Virus record (IMG/VR): IMGVR_UViG_3300031787_000289
Span: 1 to 40,843 of that record
Origin: a virus
Reading direction: 5' to 3' (one strand)
DNA: 40,843 nucleotides
Shown here: positions 1 through 7,375 of the stretch, piece after piece
Position numbering within the stretch: position 1 is the first letter of the stretch
How the letters are laid out: every line of letters begins with the position of its first letter
Program-made: the position numbers and the translations under genes
Notes under the pieces: model-generated
What the model was told of the DNA's origin: nothing
Database searches by the model: none
Seen by the model: the letters and a program-made list of their open reading frames with translations, nothing else

Positions 1-1
1 A

Positions 2-3000
2 TATGATACCACTCATCCATTTACAATTGAAGTAGCAAATAATAATTCCACAGCTTCGGAATTTATGGGGGTTTATGCTGACGGCGGTGGGATTGCTAAT
101 AGAGTTGTTTTTCCAACCGGTAATGTTGGTATAGGTACAACCAGTCCATCTCAACTATTGGAGTTATATGGTACTAGCACGGCAATGCGTATAATATCTA
201 CTAGTGGTGATGCTTACATTAGATTAACAGACAACGGCGTAAGAAACTGGGATTTGAAAGTTGTTGATGTAAATGATTACTTTGAAGTGGGCGGTACATC
301 CGCAACTTCATTGGTTGTAACAGGAGCAGGTAATGTAGGTATAGGTACAACAAATCCTGCTTATAAACTAGATGTTAGAGGAAATGTTCTAATAGGAGAT
401 AATACTACAAACACTGTGCGAATTGGCAGTTATGCATCCGAATCATTTATTTTTTCAACAAGCGCTATTCCTCTTACTTTTTATGTTAATGGGTCTGAAA
501 AAATGCGTATTGCTAGCGATGGTAATGTTGGTATAGGTACAACAAGTCCAATAGCTAAACTTCATGTATCTTATGGTAATGATTCTCAGTCTGTAAAAAT
601 GATTGGTGGAAGCGGAAGTACAAATGGTAATTTTATATATTCTTTAGCAACGGACTACTCAGATACATTTGGATTAAATGTCTTCGCAACTGCCCACACT
701 AACGCAGCGAGAACAAATAATTTAGTCAGAATACATTCTAATGAAACGTCAAATGGAAGTTTACCTCTTAGAGTAACAACGCAGGGAACTATAGCGTCAC
801 CAACTTATGAAGCTTTATCTGTTAATTATTTAGGTAATGTTGGTATAGGTACAACCGCTCCTGCTGCTAAGTTACATGTTGCGGGATTAGTAACGTTAGA
901 TAGTACGATTGTTTATAGTAAAGTAAATAGTATAACTACAAATAATCCTATAAGAATAATCGTTCCATTTACAAAAATTAATACTGGTGCTGATTTTATA
1001 GTGAAGGTAAAAGCCATAGCCATGGCAAACAATAGTTCTGGTGTAAATTATTTAGATTATGTTGGTTACTCTGGATATACTTTCAATTTTAATGCAAATT
1101 TAACCACTATAGAAAAACTTGGAAATGTGGTGGTGAATAGTTATGTATCCGCATCTAGTGGTACCGCAGGAAACCTTTATATCGAATTAAATGGTGATGA
1201 TGGTTATTTACAAGATAGTAATTGGACTATACAAACTGATATATTAGGTAATAGTATGTATTCTACTTTTGATAGTGGATCAATTACTACAATTGCTACA
1301 AGCATTTCAGAAGATAGTTTAGAAACCAGTTTCAATAAATATTTTGGTGGTAATGTTGGTATAGGCACAACTTCATTTGTTTATTCAAATGCAGCCCGTG
1401 GTGATATTGAAGTGTATGGTAGTACAGATGCATTGATATCATTAAGAAATGCTACAGCAAATTCATATCTACAAAAAAGTGGAAATGATTTTTACTTTAA
1501 TAATGGTGGTGCTGGATTCATTTCAGTAACTACAAATGCTAGTGAAAGAATGCGTATTACCAGTGATGGTAATGTTGGTATAGGAACAAGTAGTCCCACA
1601 ACTAAATTAAATGTTTACGATTCATCTCCAACAATTCGTTTACAAGATAGTAACACTAATGTTAATGCTGGCGTTTATGGAACAATTGATTGGTTATCTT
1701 CAGACAGTTCAATGCCGGGAGGTCTTGCTGCAAAAATTGATGTAATAGATGATAGTAGTTTCGGCGGTGACAGAGGTGCGTTAAGATTTTTTACGAATAA
1801 CGCTACATCACTTGGCGAAAGAATGCGTATTAGTAGCAATGGTAATGTTGGTATAGGTACAACAAGTCCTGCTAGTAAATTGCATATAAGTGGATCTGGA
1901 CAAACAATAATGCGTCTTGATGGAAGTACCACAACCAGCGTATCTCAATTTCAGATAAAAGCTGCATCTGATGCGGTGTTAATTATGGGTATGTTCGGTG
2001 GTTCTGCTACGGGTAACAACTATGGAGTTACTGCTGCTGGTCAAGCATATATTGGAACTACTACTCTTGGTTCACCTCATCCAACTTCTTTAGTAATTGG
2101 AACCGCATCTCCTATACCAACCATATTCAGTATAAATAATACTGAGAAAATGCGTATAACTAGTACAGGAGATTTATTAATAGGCACTACAACTTCTCCT
2201 AGCAACGCAGGTATATCTCTTGGTGCTACTGGAACTGTTAGACAGCTTCTTGGTGGTATGGAAAACACAAGTTGGCGTATACGTGAACGAGATCAAATAG
2301 ATGCGCTTGCAATTACTACAAATATAAATGATGCTGGTACTCAAGATTCCTCAGCAAGATCATCGTGGAAGTTAAGAATGGGTTGGGGTAATGGACAAGA
2401 TAATTTTGTAATTGCTAGATCACCTGTTGCTAGTAATTCATTTTCAGATTTATTTTATATTAAATCAGATGGCAACGTTGGTATAGGCACAACAAGTCCA
2501 TCAACTATTTTAACACTTAGTAAACCAATTGACGCTGCTGCTTATGGATCAGGATCTAGAGCAATTGATTTTAAAGTATATTATCCTGGATTTGACGTTG
2601 ATTCAGTAAAAGCAAGCATTTATGTTGGTGTAAGCAAAGAAGGAACTTTACAGACAACAAAAGGTTATCTTGCATTTTTAACTTCTGCTACCAGTGGAAG
2701 TCAAAATTTGACTGAGAAAATGCGTATTGAATCAGATGGTAATGTTGGTATAGGTACAACAAGTCCTACTAATAAATTGCATATAAGTGGATCTTCTACA
2801 AATTTACCACTCAAACTGGAAGGTCTGACCAGTAACGCAACTGGTTACTTTTTAACAGTAGATAACACTACCGGCGTAGTACATAAATCAACAAGTGGCG
2901 CGAGCGGTACCAGTGGTACCAGTGGCGCAAATGGTAGTCCAGGCACCAGTGGCACCAGTGGCGCAAATGGTAGTCCGGGCACTAGCGGTAGTAATGGCGC

Positions 3001-3427
3001 AAATGGTAGTCCAGGCACCAGTGGCACCAGTGGCACCAGTGGCACCAGTGGCGCAAATGGTAGTCCAGGCACTAGCGGTAGTAGTGGCATATCTAGTATT
3101 AAAGCTTGGGTACATTTTAATGGGGGTGGCACTAGTGGTACATCTGGTATATCACCAAATGCTTCAAACAATGTAAGTTCCATAACTGATAATGGTACAG
3201 GAGATTATACAATTAATTTTACCACAGCTTTTGCAAATGCAAATTATGTGGTAGCTGGTACCGCAACATATGAATATGAAAATCCTGGTCAATCTATAAA
3301 TAATATGTTTATTGCAGTACCAAGAAGACCTAATGCGCAACTTGCAGGTAGTTGTAGAATATCAACTCCAGGATCAGATAATGTTTTATATGATTGTCAA
3401 TATGTTAGAGTATTATTCTCAAATTAA
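2..3427 (+). CDS. Tail fibre protein with GNVGIGT repeats and collagen-like region (5' partial)
   Basis: The reading frame is open to the left edge, so the gene starts upstream; the ATG at 65 is probably internal. About 1141 residues are visible. The body has nine copies of GNVGIGT plus one GDLLIGT variant, often preceded by EKMRI or ERMRI, each followed by a beta-rich segment. This is typical of trimeric phage fibres and adhesins. A run of 22 Gly-X-Y triplets follows (2897-3094), then a C-terminal domain with the SSITDNGTGDYTINF motif common in phage fibre tips. It probably binds the host surface. No C-terminal intramolecular chaperone domain is recognised. The fibre role is confident; the receptor is unknown. 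Confidence 0.85.
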   Translation, partial: YDTTHPFTIEVANNNSTASEFMGVYADGGGIANRVVFPTGNVGIGTTSPSQLLELYGTSTAMRIISTSGDAYIRLTDNGVRNWDLKVVDVNDYFEVGGTSATSLVVTGAGNVGIGTTNPAYKLDVRGNVLIGDNTTNTVRIGSYASESFIFSTSAIPLTFYVNGSEKMRIASDGNVGIGTTSPIAKLHVSYGNDSQSVKMIGGSGSTNGNFIYSLATDYSDTFGLNVFATAHTNAARTNNLVRIHSNETSNGSLPLRVTTQGTIASPTYEALSVNYLGNVGIGTTAPAAKLHVAGLVTLDSTIVYSKVNSITTNNPIRIIVPFTKINTGADFIVKVKAIAMANNSSGVNYLDYVGYSGYTFNFNANLTTIEKLGNVVVNSYVSASSGTAGNLYIELNGDDGYLQDSNWTIQTDILGNSMYSTFDSGSITTIATSISEDSLETSFNKYFGGNVGIGTTSFVYSNAARGDIEVYGSTDALISLRNATANSYLQKSGNDFYFNNGGAGFISVTTNASERMRITSDGNVGIGTSSPTTKLNVYDSSPTIRLQDSNTNVNAGVYGTIDWLSSDSSMPGGLAAKIDVIDDSSFGGDRGALRFFTNNATSLGERMRISSNGNVGIGTTSPASKLHISGSGQTIMRLDGSTTTSVSQFQIKAASDAVLIMGMFGGSATGNNYGVTAAGQAYIGTTTLGSPHPTSLVIGTASPIPTIFSINNTEKMRITSTGDLLIGTTTSPSNAGISLGATGTVRQLLGGMENTSWRIRERDQIDALAITTNINDAGTQDSSARSSWKLRMGWGNGQDNFVIARSPVASNSFSDLFYIKSDGNVGIGTTSPSTILTLSKPIDAAAYGSGSRAIDFKVYYPGFDVDSVKASIYVGVSKEGTLQTTKGYLAFLTSATSGSQNLTEKMRIESDGNVGIGTTSPTNKLHISGSSTNLPLKLEGLTSNATGYFLTVDNTTGVVHKSTSGASGTSGTSGANGSPGTSGTSGANGSPGTSGSNGANGSPGTSGTSGTSGTSGANGSPGTSGSSGISSIKAWVHFNGGGTSGTSGISPNASNNVSSITDNGTGDYTINFTTAFANANYVVAGTATYEYENPGQSINNMFIAVPRRPNAQLAGSCRISTPGSDNVLYDCQYVRVLFSN
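119..2767 (+). repeat. Dispersed GNVGIGT-coding repeats in the fibre gene
   Basis: Nearly identical DNA encoding GNVGIGTT(S/T)P recurs about ten times (first copy at 119, last at 2738), spaced by roughly 80-330 codon-diverse bases to longer segments. The copies stay alike at the nucleotide level while the spacers differ, which makes them plausible sites for recombination between fibre modules. Confidence 0.8.
2897..3094 (+). repeat. Collagen-like Gly-X-Y tract (22 triplets)
   Basis: In frame, every third codon is Gly for 22 consecutive triplets, mainly GTS, GAN and GSP. The DNA repeats a GTS-GAN-GSP unit with very few changes. Such tracts form trimeric rods in phage fibres and vary in copy number. 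Long open frames on the minus strand here are artefacts of the repeat. Confidence 0.9.
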
Positions 3428-3441
3428 AATAACTAATAGTC

Positions 3442-3470
3442 TTGACTTTTTGTTTTATATAAAGTATAAG
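3442..3470 (+). promoter_or_regulatory. Sigma70-like promoter
   Basis: TTGACT (3442-3447), a 17-base spacer, then TATAAG (3465-3470). It lies in the gap after the fibre gene and would give a leader of about 105 bases for the HAD-nucleotidyltransferase gene. The -10 is imperfect. Confidence 0.5.
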
Positions 3471-3476
3471 CTAAAG

Positions 3477-3560
3477 CAAGCGCTTGTTTAATTAGATGCT
3501 TGTTAAATATTAATTAAATAATACTAAATTATTGATAGTTAAATTAAAGATAAGCGCTTG
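3477..3560. promoter_or_regulatory. Two AAGCGCTTG palindromes in the leader
   Basis: CAAGCGCTTG at 3477-3486 is a perfect 10-base palindrome. TAAGCGCTTG recurs at 3551-3560. They are 74 bases apart and lie between the sigma70-like site and the TATTTATT signal. They could be paired operator sites. No binding protein is known. Confidence 0.35.
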
Positions 3561-3569
3561 ATATGCTAC

Positions 3570-3577
3570 TATTTATT
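3570..3577 (+). promoter_or_regulatory. Late-type TATTTATW signal
   Basis: TATTTATT preceded by C, with four bases between it and the ATG at 3582. There is no Shine-Dalgarno sequence. It belongs to the recurring set described in the findings. Confidence 0.5.
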
Positions 3578-3581
3578 ATAA

Positions 3582-4745
3582 ATGATTACTAATAAACATA
3601 GAATATATTTGGATATGGATGGTGTAATAAGTGATTGGGAATCACAGTTTAAGCGCTATAGCGGTGGTGTGCCTGTAGAAACTTATGATGTTGAACACGG
3701 TAAGAAGAATAGATTTAAGTTTGTAGATAAAAACTGTCCTGAATATTATACTACAATGCCTTGGATGAAAGATGGCAAATTGCTTTATAATTTTGTTTCA
3801 CATTTGCCTGTAGAAATATTAAGTCATGCGCCTACCAAGCTATCTTATATTGGTAAAAAGCAATGGTTGGCTAATAATAAAATAGATATTAAAGCTAATT
3901 TGGTACCGCATAGAAACTTAAAAGCGAAGTTTGCAACTGCTGATAGTATCTTGATAGATGACCGAGAAGATAATGTAAATGATTTTATTAATGCTGGTGG
4001 TAAAGCAATATTGCATAAAAATGCTATAGATACTATCAATCAACTAAAAGAAATGTTGGGTATCAAAGAAAAACATAGAATTTATAATAGTATTTTAAAT
4101 CCTGAAATTTGGGCAACTGAAGATGCAATAAAGACTGAAGTGCTAAATAAACTATTAACCATTGCCAATACTTTCTATAAAGATACTGATTTGAATGTAC
4201 CCCTTGAAGATGTTTATTTTCTTGGTAGTACCGCTGGGTATAATTGGACTCCAACCAGCGATATAGATTTACATTTGCTTGTAGATTTTTCTAAAATTGG
4301 TGACAATAAAGAACTTGTTAAGAATTATGTAGATGGATTAAAGAGCAAATGGAACGAATCACACGATATTAGAATTGGTAATCACCCAGTAGAAGTTTAT
4401 ATTCAAGATATTAGCGAAGTCAATAGAAGTCAAGCTGTATATAGTTTGATGAAAAATGCTTGGGTAAAAAAACCAAAAGTTGAAGATATACAGATAGATA
4501 AAGCTGCTATTTCTAAGAAATACAAAGAATATGTAACATTTATTAATACTGCTATAAAAGAACAAAATTTGGATAAATTAAAGCGGTTGGTAAAACGGTT
4601 ATATGAAATGCGTCAAGCTGGATTGGATAAGAGTGGGGAGTATAGTACAGAGAACTTGGTATTCAAACTTTTGAGATCCACTGGGTACGTTAATCAACTA
4701 AAAGACACTATAACCAATATTACAGATAAAAATTTGAGTAAATGA
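3582..4745 (+). CDS. HAD phosphatase (5'-nucleotidase-like) fused to Pol-beta-type nucleotidyltransferase
   Basis: A 387-residue two-domain protein. The N-terminal part (about 1-165) has the HAD nucleophile motif DMDGV (residues 11-15 region), a later EILSHAP segment, a Lys in GKKQWL and an acidic ILIDDRED motif, as in NT5C-type deoxyribonucleotidases. The C-terminal part has GSTAGYN followed by D227-I-D229 and a possible third acidic residue at E271 (VEVY), the signature of minimal nucleotidyltransferases. The first domain probably dephosphorylates a nucleotide or related small molecule; the second would transfer an NMP group to an unknown acceptor. It sits alone before the tail tube gene. 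Domain calls are fairly firm; substrates are not known. Confidence 0.7.
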   Translation: MITNKHRIYLDMDGVISDWESQFKRYSGGVPVETYDVEHGKKNRFKFVDKNCPEYYTTMPWMKDGKLLYNFVSHLPVEILSHAPTKLSYIGKKQWLANNKIDIKANLVPHRNLKAKFATADSILIDDREDNVNDFINAGGKAILHKNAIDTINQLKEMLGIKEKHRIYNSILNPEIWATEDAIKTEVLNKLLTIANTFYKDTDLNVPLEDVYFLGSTAGYNWTPTSDIDLHLLVDFSKIGDNKELVKNYVDGLKSKWNESHDIRIGNHPVEVYIQDISEVNRSQAVYSLMKNAWVKKPKVEDIQIDKAAISKKYKEYVTFINTAIKEQNLDKLKRLVKRLYEMRQAGLDKSGEYSTENLVFKLLRSTGYVNQLKDTITNITDKNLSK

Positions 4746-4777
4746 TAAAAAACTTTATATAAAACTAAATCATTTAA

Positions 4778-4785
4778 TATTTATA
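4778..4785 (+). promoter_or_regulatory. Late-type TATTTATW signal
   Basis: TATTTATA lies 23 bases before the tail tube start, further away than the other copies. A weak AAGG ribosome-binding element (about 4799) fits a conventional short leader for this highly expressed gene. Confidence 0.5.
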
Positions 4786-4808
4786 TTCAAGAACAATAAG
4801 GTAAAAAT

Positions 4809-5300
4809 ATGGCAGAACTACTAAATCCAAGTGAAATATTTCAAACAAATTTCGAGCCAAAAGTAAAGAATCGTTTTATTCTTTATGTTGATGGCATTCC
4901 ATCATTCATTATTAAAAAGGTCAATCGTCCTAAGCTAACACAAGCTAAGAAAGAACTTGATCATATCAATCTAAAACGTTACTACAAAGGCAAGAGTGTA
5001 TGGGATGAAATCAGTATGGAACTTTATGATCCAATTGTACCATCTGGCGCTCAAGCTGTAATGGAATGGGTTCGGTTGCATCACGAATCTGTTACTGGTC
5101 GTGATGGTTATCAAGACTTTTACAAGAAAGATTTGACCATCAACGTTCTTGGTCCAGTTGGTGATAAAGTAGAAGAATGGAAGTTGGTAGGTGCATTCAT
5201 TGTAACTGCTGATTTCCAAGAAATGGATTGGAGTGATGATGGTGCTGCTCAAATGATCAGCCTATCAATTGCAATTGATTACGCAATTCTTCAATATTAA
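4809..5300 (+). CDS. gp19: Tail tube protein, gp19-like
   Basis: A 163-residue protein, the same length as T4 gp19. Features of the family include the N-terminal NRFILYVDGIP strand, KVNRPKLT, the RYYKGKSVWDEISMELYDPI segment, and a C-terminal WSDDGAAQMISLSIAIDYA strand. It stacks as hexamer rings to form the inner tail tube of the contractile tail. It is followed by a strong intrinsic terminator, so it can be expressed as its own high-level unit. The sheath gene (gp18) is not in the window and would be expected upstream. Confidence 0.9.
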   Translation: MAELLNPSEIFQTNFEPKVKNRFILYVDGIPSFIIKKVNRPKLTQAKKELDHINLKRYYKGKSVWDEISMELYDPIVPSGAQAVMEWVRLHHESVTGRDGYQDFYKKDLTINVLGPVGDKVEEWKLVGAFIVTADFQEMDWSDDGAAQMISLSIAIDYAILQY

Positions 5301-5321
5301 TATTTTTGCCAAATCAAAAAG

Positions 5322-5347
5322 AACCCCACATTTATCTGTGGGGTTTT
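5322..5347 (+). terminator. Intrinsic terminator after tail tube gene
   Basis: A perfect 9-bp stem (AACCCCACA / TGTGGGGTT) with a 6-base loop and a T-run. It ends one base before a CTATTTATT signal for the next gene. Confidence 0.85.
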
Positions 5348-5348
5348 C

Positions 5349-5356
5349 TATTTATT
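5349..5356 (+). promoter_or_regulatory. Late-type TATTTATW signal
   Basis: TATTTATT directly after the terminator T-run, five bases before the ATG at 5362. No Shine-Dalgarno sequence. The terminator/signal pairing argues that it starts a new transcript. Confidence 0.55.
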
Positions 5357-5361
5357 AACAT

Positions 5362-6270
5362 ATGCAAATGGGCAAGAAAGTATTCGTCATTTATCCTGGT
5401 AGATTTCACCCCTTTCACACAGGGCACAAAAGTGTATATAATTATTTAAGCACCAAATTTGGTGGTAATGATGTATACGTAACCACAACGGGGGTAATTA
5501 AATTGCCAAAGTCACCTTTTTCATTTGATGAGAAAAAAGAAATGATGATGGCAACTGGCATACCAGCCAACAAAATACTAAATGTAAAGAACAACTACAA
5601 CTTGAAAAGTGTATCAAATCAGATACCAATCAATATAGAACGTGATAGTATCATTTTTGCAGTTAGTCAAAAAGATATGGCTGAAGATCCTAGATTCAAG
5701 AGATTTGTCAAAAAAGACGGATCTCTTTCGTATTTACAACCAATGCCAAGAAACGAAAGTAAATTGGAACCCGCAATTAACCGCGGTTACTTAATTACTG
5801 TTCCAACAACAGATTTTACAGTATTGGGGTCACCTGTAAGAAGCGCAAGTCAATTGAGATATCAATATTCAACGTTAACCCCAGAACAACAAAAATTATT
5901 TATTATAGATTTATTTGGAAGTTATAATTCAAAGATACATCGTATATTAAACAACAAGTTGGGTAATACCAGCGGTAAATTAACTGAAAAGCAAAAGAAG
6001 TTATTAAAGAAGTTGATTGTGGGTATCTTAAAAGAAGATGAAGCTAAAGTTAAATCAGCGACACATAAAGCAAATTTAGCATTAGTTGTGCAAAGACAAG
6101 CTGAATTAGATGACGCTGAAGAAAAATATGATGTTGCAAATGAAAAATATACTGCAGCTACAACTCCAGAAGAAAAGGCAGCGGCAGACATTTCTTTAAA
6201 AAATGCTAAAAAAGTTGTGGATTCAAAAAAATCGATGTATGATGCTGCAAAACATCAAGCAAGTACTTAA
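5362..6270 (+). CDS. Nucleotidylyltransferase (NMNAT/cytidylyltransferase superfamily) with C-terminal coiled coil
   Basis: 302 residues. The start holds the superfamily signature PGRFHPFHTGH, with the HxGH motif at residues 19-22. A later segment around residues 155-165 (SPVRSASQLR) resembles the second conserved ISSTxxR-type motif. These enzymes adenylylate or cytidylylate small phosphates such as NMN or phosphopantetheine. From about residue 205 the protein is Lys/Ala/Glu-rich helix, probably a coiled coil, with no catalytic motifs. It sits between tail tube and baseplate genes, so the tail could tie it to the virion; that is inference. Substrate unknown. Confidence 0.75.
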   Translation: MQMGKKVFVIYPGRFHPFHTGHKSVYNYLSTKFGGNDVYVTTTGVIKLPKSPFSFDEKKEMMMATGIPANKILNVKNNYNLKSVSNQIPINIERDSIIFAVSQKDMAEDPRFKRFVKKDGSLSYLQPMPRNESKLEPAINRGYLITVPTTDFTVLGSPVRSASQLRYQYSTLTPEQQKLFIIDLFGSYNSKIHRILNNKLGNTSGKLTEKQKKLLKKLIVGILKEDEAKVKSATHKANLALVVQRQAELDDAEEKYDVANEKYTAATTPEEKAAADISLKNAKKVVDSKKSMYDAAKHQAST

Positions 6271-6319
6271 ATATAATAACTAAAAAGTTATATAAAGTTC
6301 TATATATTGTTATAAAGTT

Positions 6320-7141
6320 ATGAGTGACGAAATTATTATTCAAAAATTAAAACAACAACATTCAGCTGCTCCTGCTCCTGTAGCTACGAGTTATCCAGCC
6401 GAAACAATTGAGTTGCCATCAAAGGGTTATTTTTACGATGAATCCAATCCACTGAGCAAAGGAACTATTGAATTAAAGATGATGACAGCTAGGGAAGAAG
6501 ATATTCTGACCAATGAAAATTTCATCAAAAACGGTACTGTATTGGACAAATTGTTGGAAGGTCTAATTGTTACGCCTGGTGTACGTACCCAAGACCTATT
6601 AATGATTGATAAAAACGCTTTGTTTATTGCTGCTAGACGATTGGCATATGGTGATAAATATGGACCAGTAAAGATTGAATGTAAGAAGTGTAACACCGAA
6701 AACAAAACTTATATTGATTTAAGCACACTAAATGAAAAAGAAGTAGATTTCAGTAAGTTTGAAAAAGGTACTAATGAATTTGAATTTGAGTTTCCATTTT
6801 GTAAGAGACGAATCACATTTAAACTAATTACGTCTGGTGATCAGGAAAGTATTGAACGTGATATTAAAGCATTGACCAAGATTAAAAAACAATCCAGCGC
6901 TGAAGTTACCACCAGACTTAAGAGATTGATTGTTAGCATTGATGGTAAACCTGATATAGCCGCTATCAATAAATTTGTTGATAATGAATTGTTGTCAAAG
7001 GACAGTATGGCGTTGAGATCCTATATTAAAACAATTGCGCCTGAATTGGATATGGGTTTCGACTTTGTTTGTGAACACTGTGGTGAGGTGGAAAGGATGG
7101 ATGTACCGATGACGGTACAGTTTTTTTGGCCTGAGTCCTGA
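6320..7141 (+). CDS. gp26: Baseplate hub protein / tail chaperone, gp26-like (T4_baseplate family)
   Basis: 273 residues. The N-terminal block LPSKGYFYDESNPLSKG followed by TAREEDILT and LLEGLI is the hallmark of the T4 baseplate gp26 family. Two CxxC pairs (C121/C124 and C251/C254) suggest a zinc ribbon. In T4, gp26 acts in baseplate hub assembly. The gene ends in a run of seven T, and a gp51-like frame without a normal start begins at the same place, immediately before the tape measure gene. That is the position of frameshifting tail chaperones in other phages. Confidence 0.8.
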   Translation: MSDEIIIQKLKQQHSAAPAPVATSYPAETIELPSKGYFYDESNPLSKGTIELKMMTAREEDILTNENFIKNGTVLDKLLEGLIVTPGVRTQDLLMIDKNALFIAARRLAYGDKYGPVKIECKKCNTENKTYIDLSTLNEKEVDFSKFEKGTNEFEFEFPFCKRRITFKLITSGDQESIERDIKALTKIKKQSSAEVTTRLKRLIVSIDGKPDIAAINKFVDNELLSKDSMALRSYIKTIAPELDMGFDFVCEHCGEVERMDVPMTVQFFWPES

Positions 7142-7331
7142 ATACAAGGTACAAGTTCACAGTCAAATATTTGAATTGAGTTACTTCTCGCAAGGAGCGG
7201 TAAATGTACAAATTGCGTATCAATTGCCTGTATTTTTGCGCAATTTTTATTATGCTCAATTGGCAAATATAAAGAACAAAGAAAGTGATAGTTACAAAGA
7301 ACCAGCTAAAAAGTCAGGCAAAGTAGATAAG
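7113..7331 (+). CDS. gp51: gp51-like tail assembly frame, probably made by frameshift from gp26
   Basis: The frame is open from 7113 to a TAA at 7329-7331 and has no ATG or GTG start near its beginning (a TTG at 7176 is possible but internal). From 7128 it reads GLSPEYKVQVHSQIFELSY and then a YQLPVFLRNFYYAQL segment, a pattern typical of gp51-like proteins (bulky aromatic/Leu motif then charged tail). It lies in the +1 (equivalently -2) frame of gp26, and the two frames meet at the T7 run at 7121-7127. A slip there would give a gp26-gp51 fusion of about 340 residues. It ends 44 bases before the tape measure gene. Confidence 0.65.
7121..7127 (+). other. T7 slippery run, candidate programmed frameshift site
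   Basis: The zero frame reads CAG TTT TTT TGG and ends at TGA 7139-7141. Skipping one T (+1), or slipping back two (-2), gives CAG TTT TTT GGC and enters the gp51-like frame. A -1 slip meets a TGA at 7132, so only +1/-2 works. Confidence 0.6.
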
Positions 7332-7361
7332 CCTTTTTAGTGTAAAATGATATAGTTGTCA

Positions 7362-7369
7362 TATTTATA
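7362..7369 (+). promoter_or_regulatory. Late-type TATTTATW signal
   Basis: TATTTATA six bases before the tape measure ATG at 7376, with no Shine-Dalgarno sequence. Confidence 0.5.
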
Positions 7370-7375
7370 TATTAT

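Noticed and set aside
119-2767. Regularly spaced repeats that might suggest a CRISPR array
   Set aside because: The repeats keep a reading frame, encode GNVGIGT, and the spacers are coding and of very different length.
2845-3183. Long open frames on the minus strand and in another plus frame over the collagen-like tract
   Set aside because: They are low-complexity mirror images of the Gly-X-Y repeat (runs of PLVPL or TGATGA-type residues) with no start signals; the fibre frame explains the DNA.
3428-3581. A tRNA or small RNA gene in the largest gap
   Set aside because: No cloverleaf or conserved tRNA arms could be traced; the gap holds a promoter, palindromes and the late-type signal.
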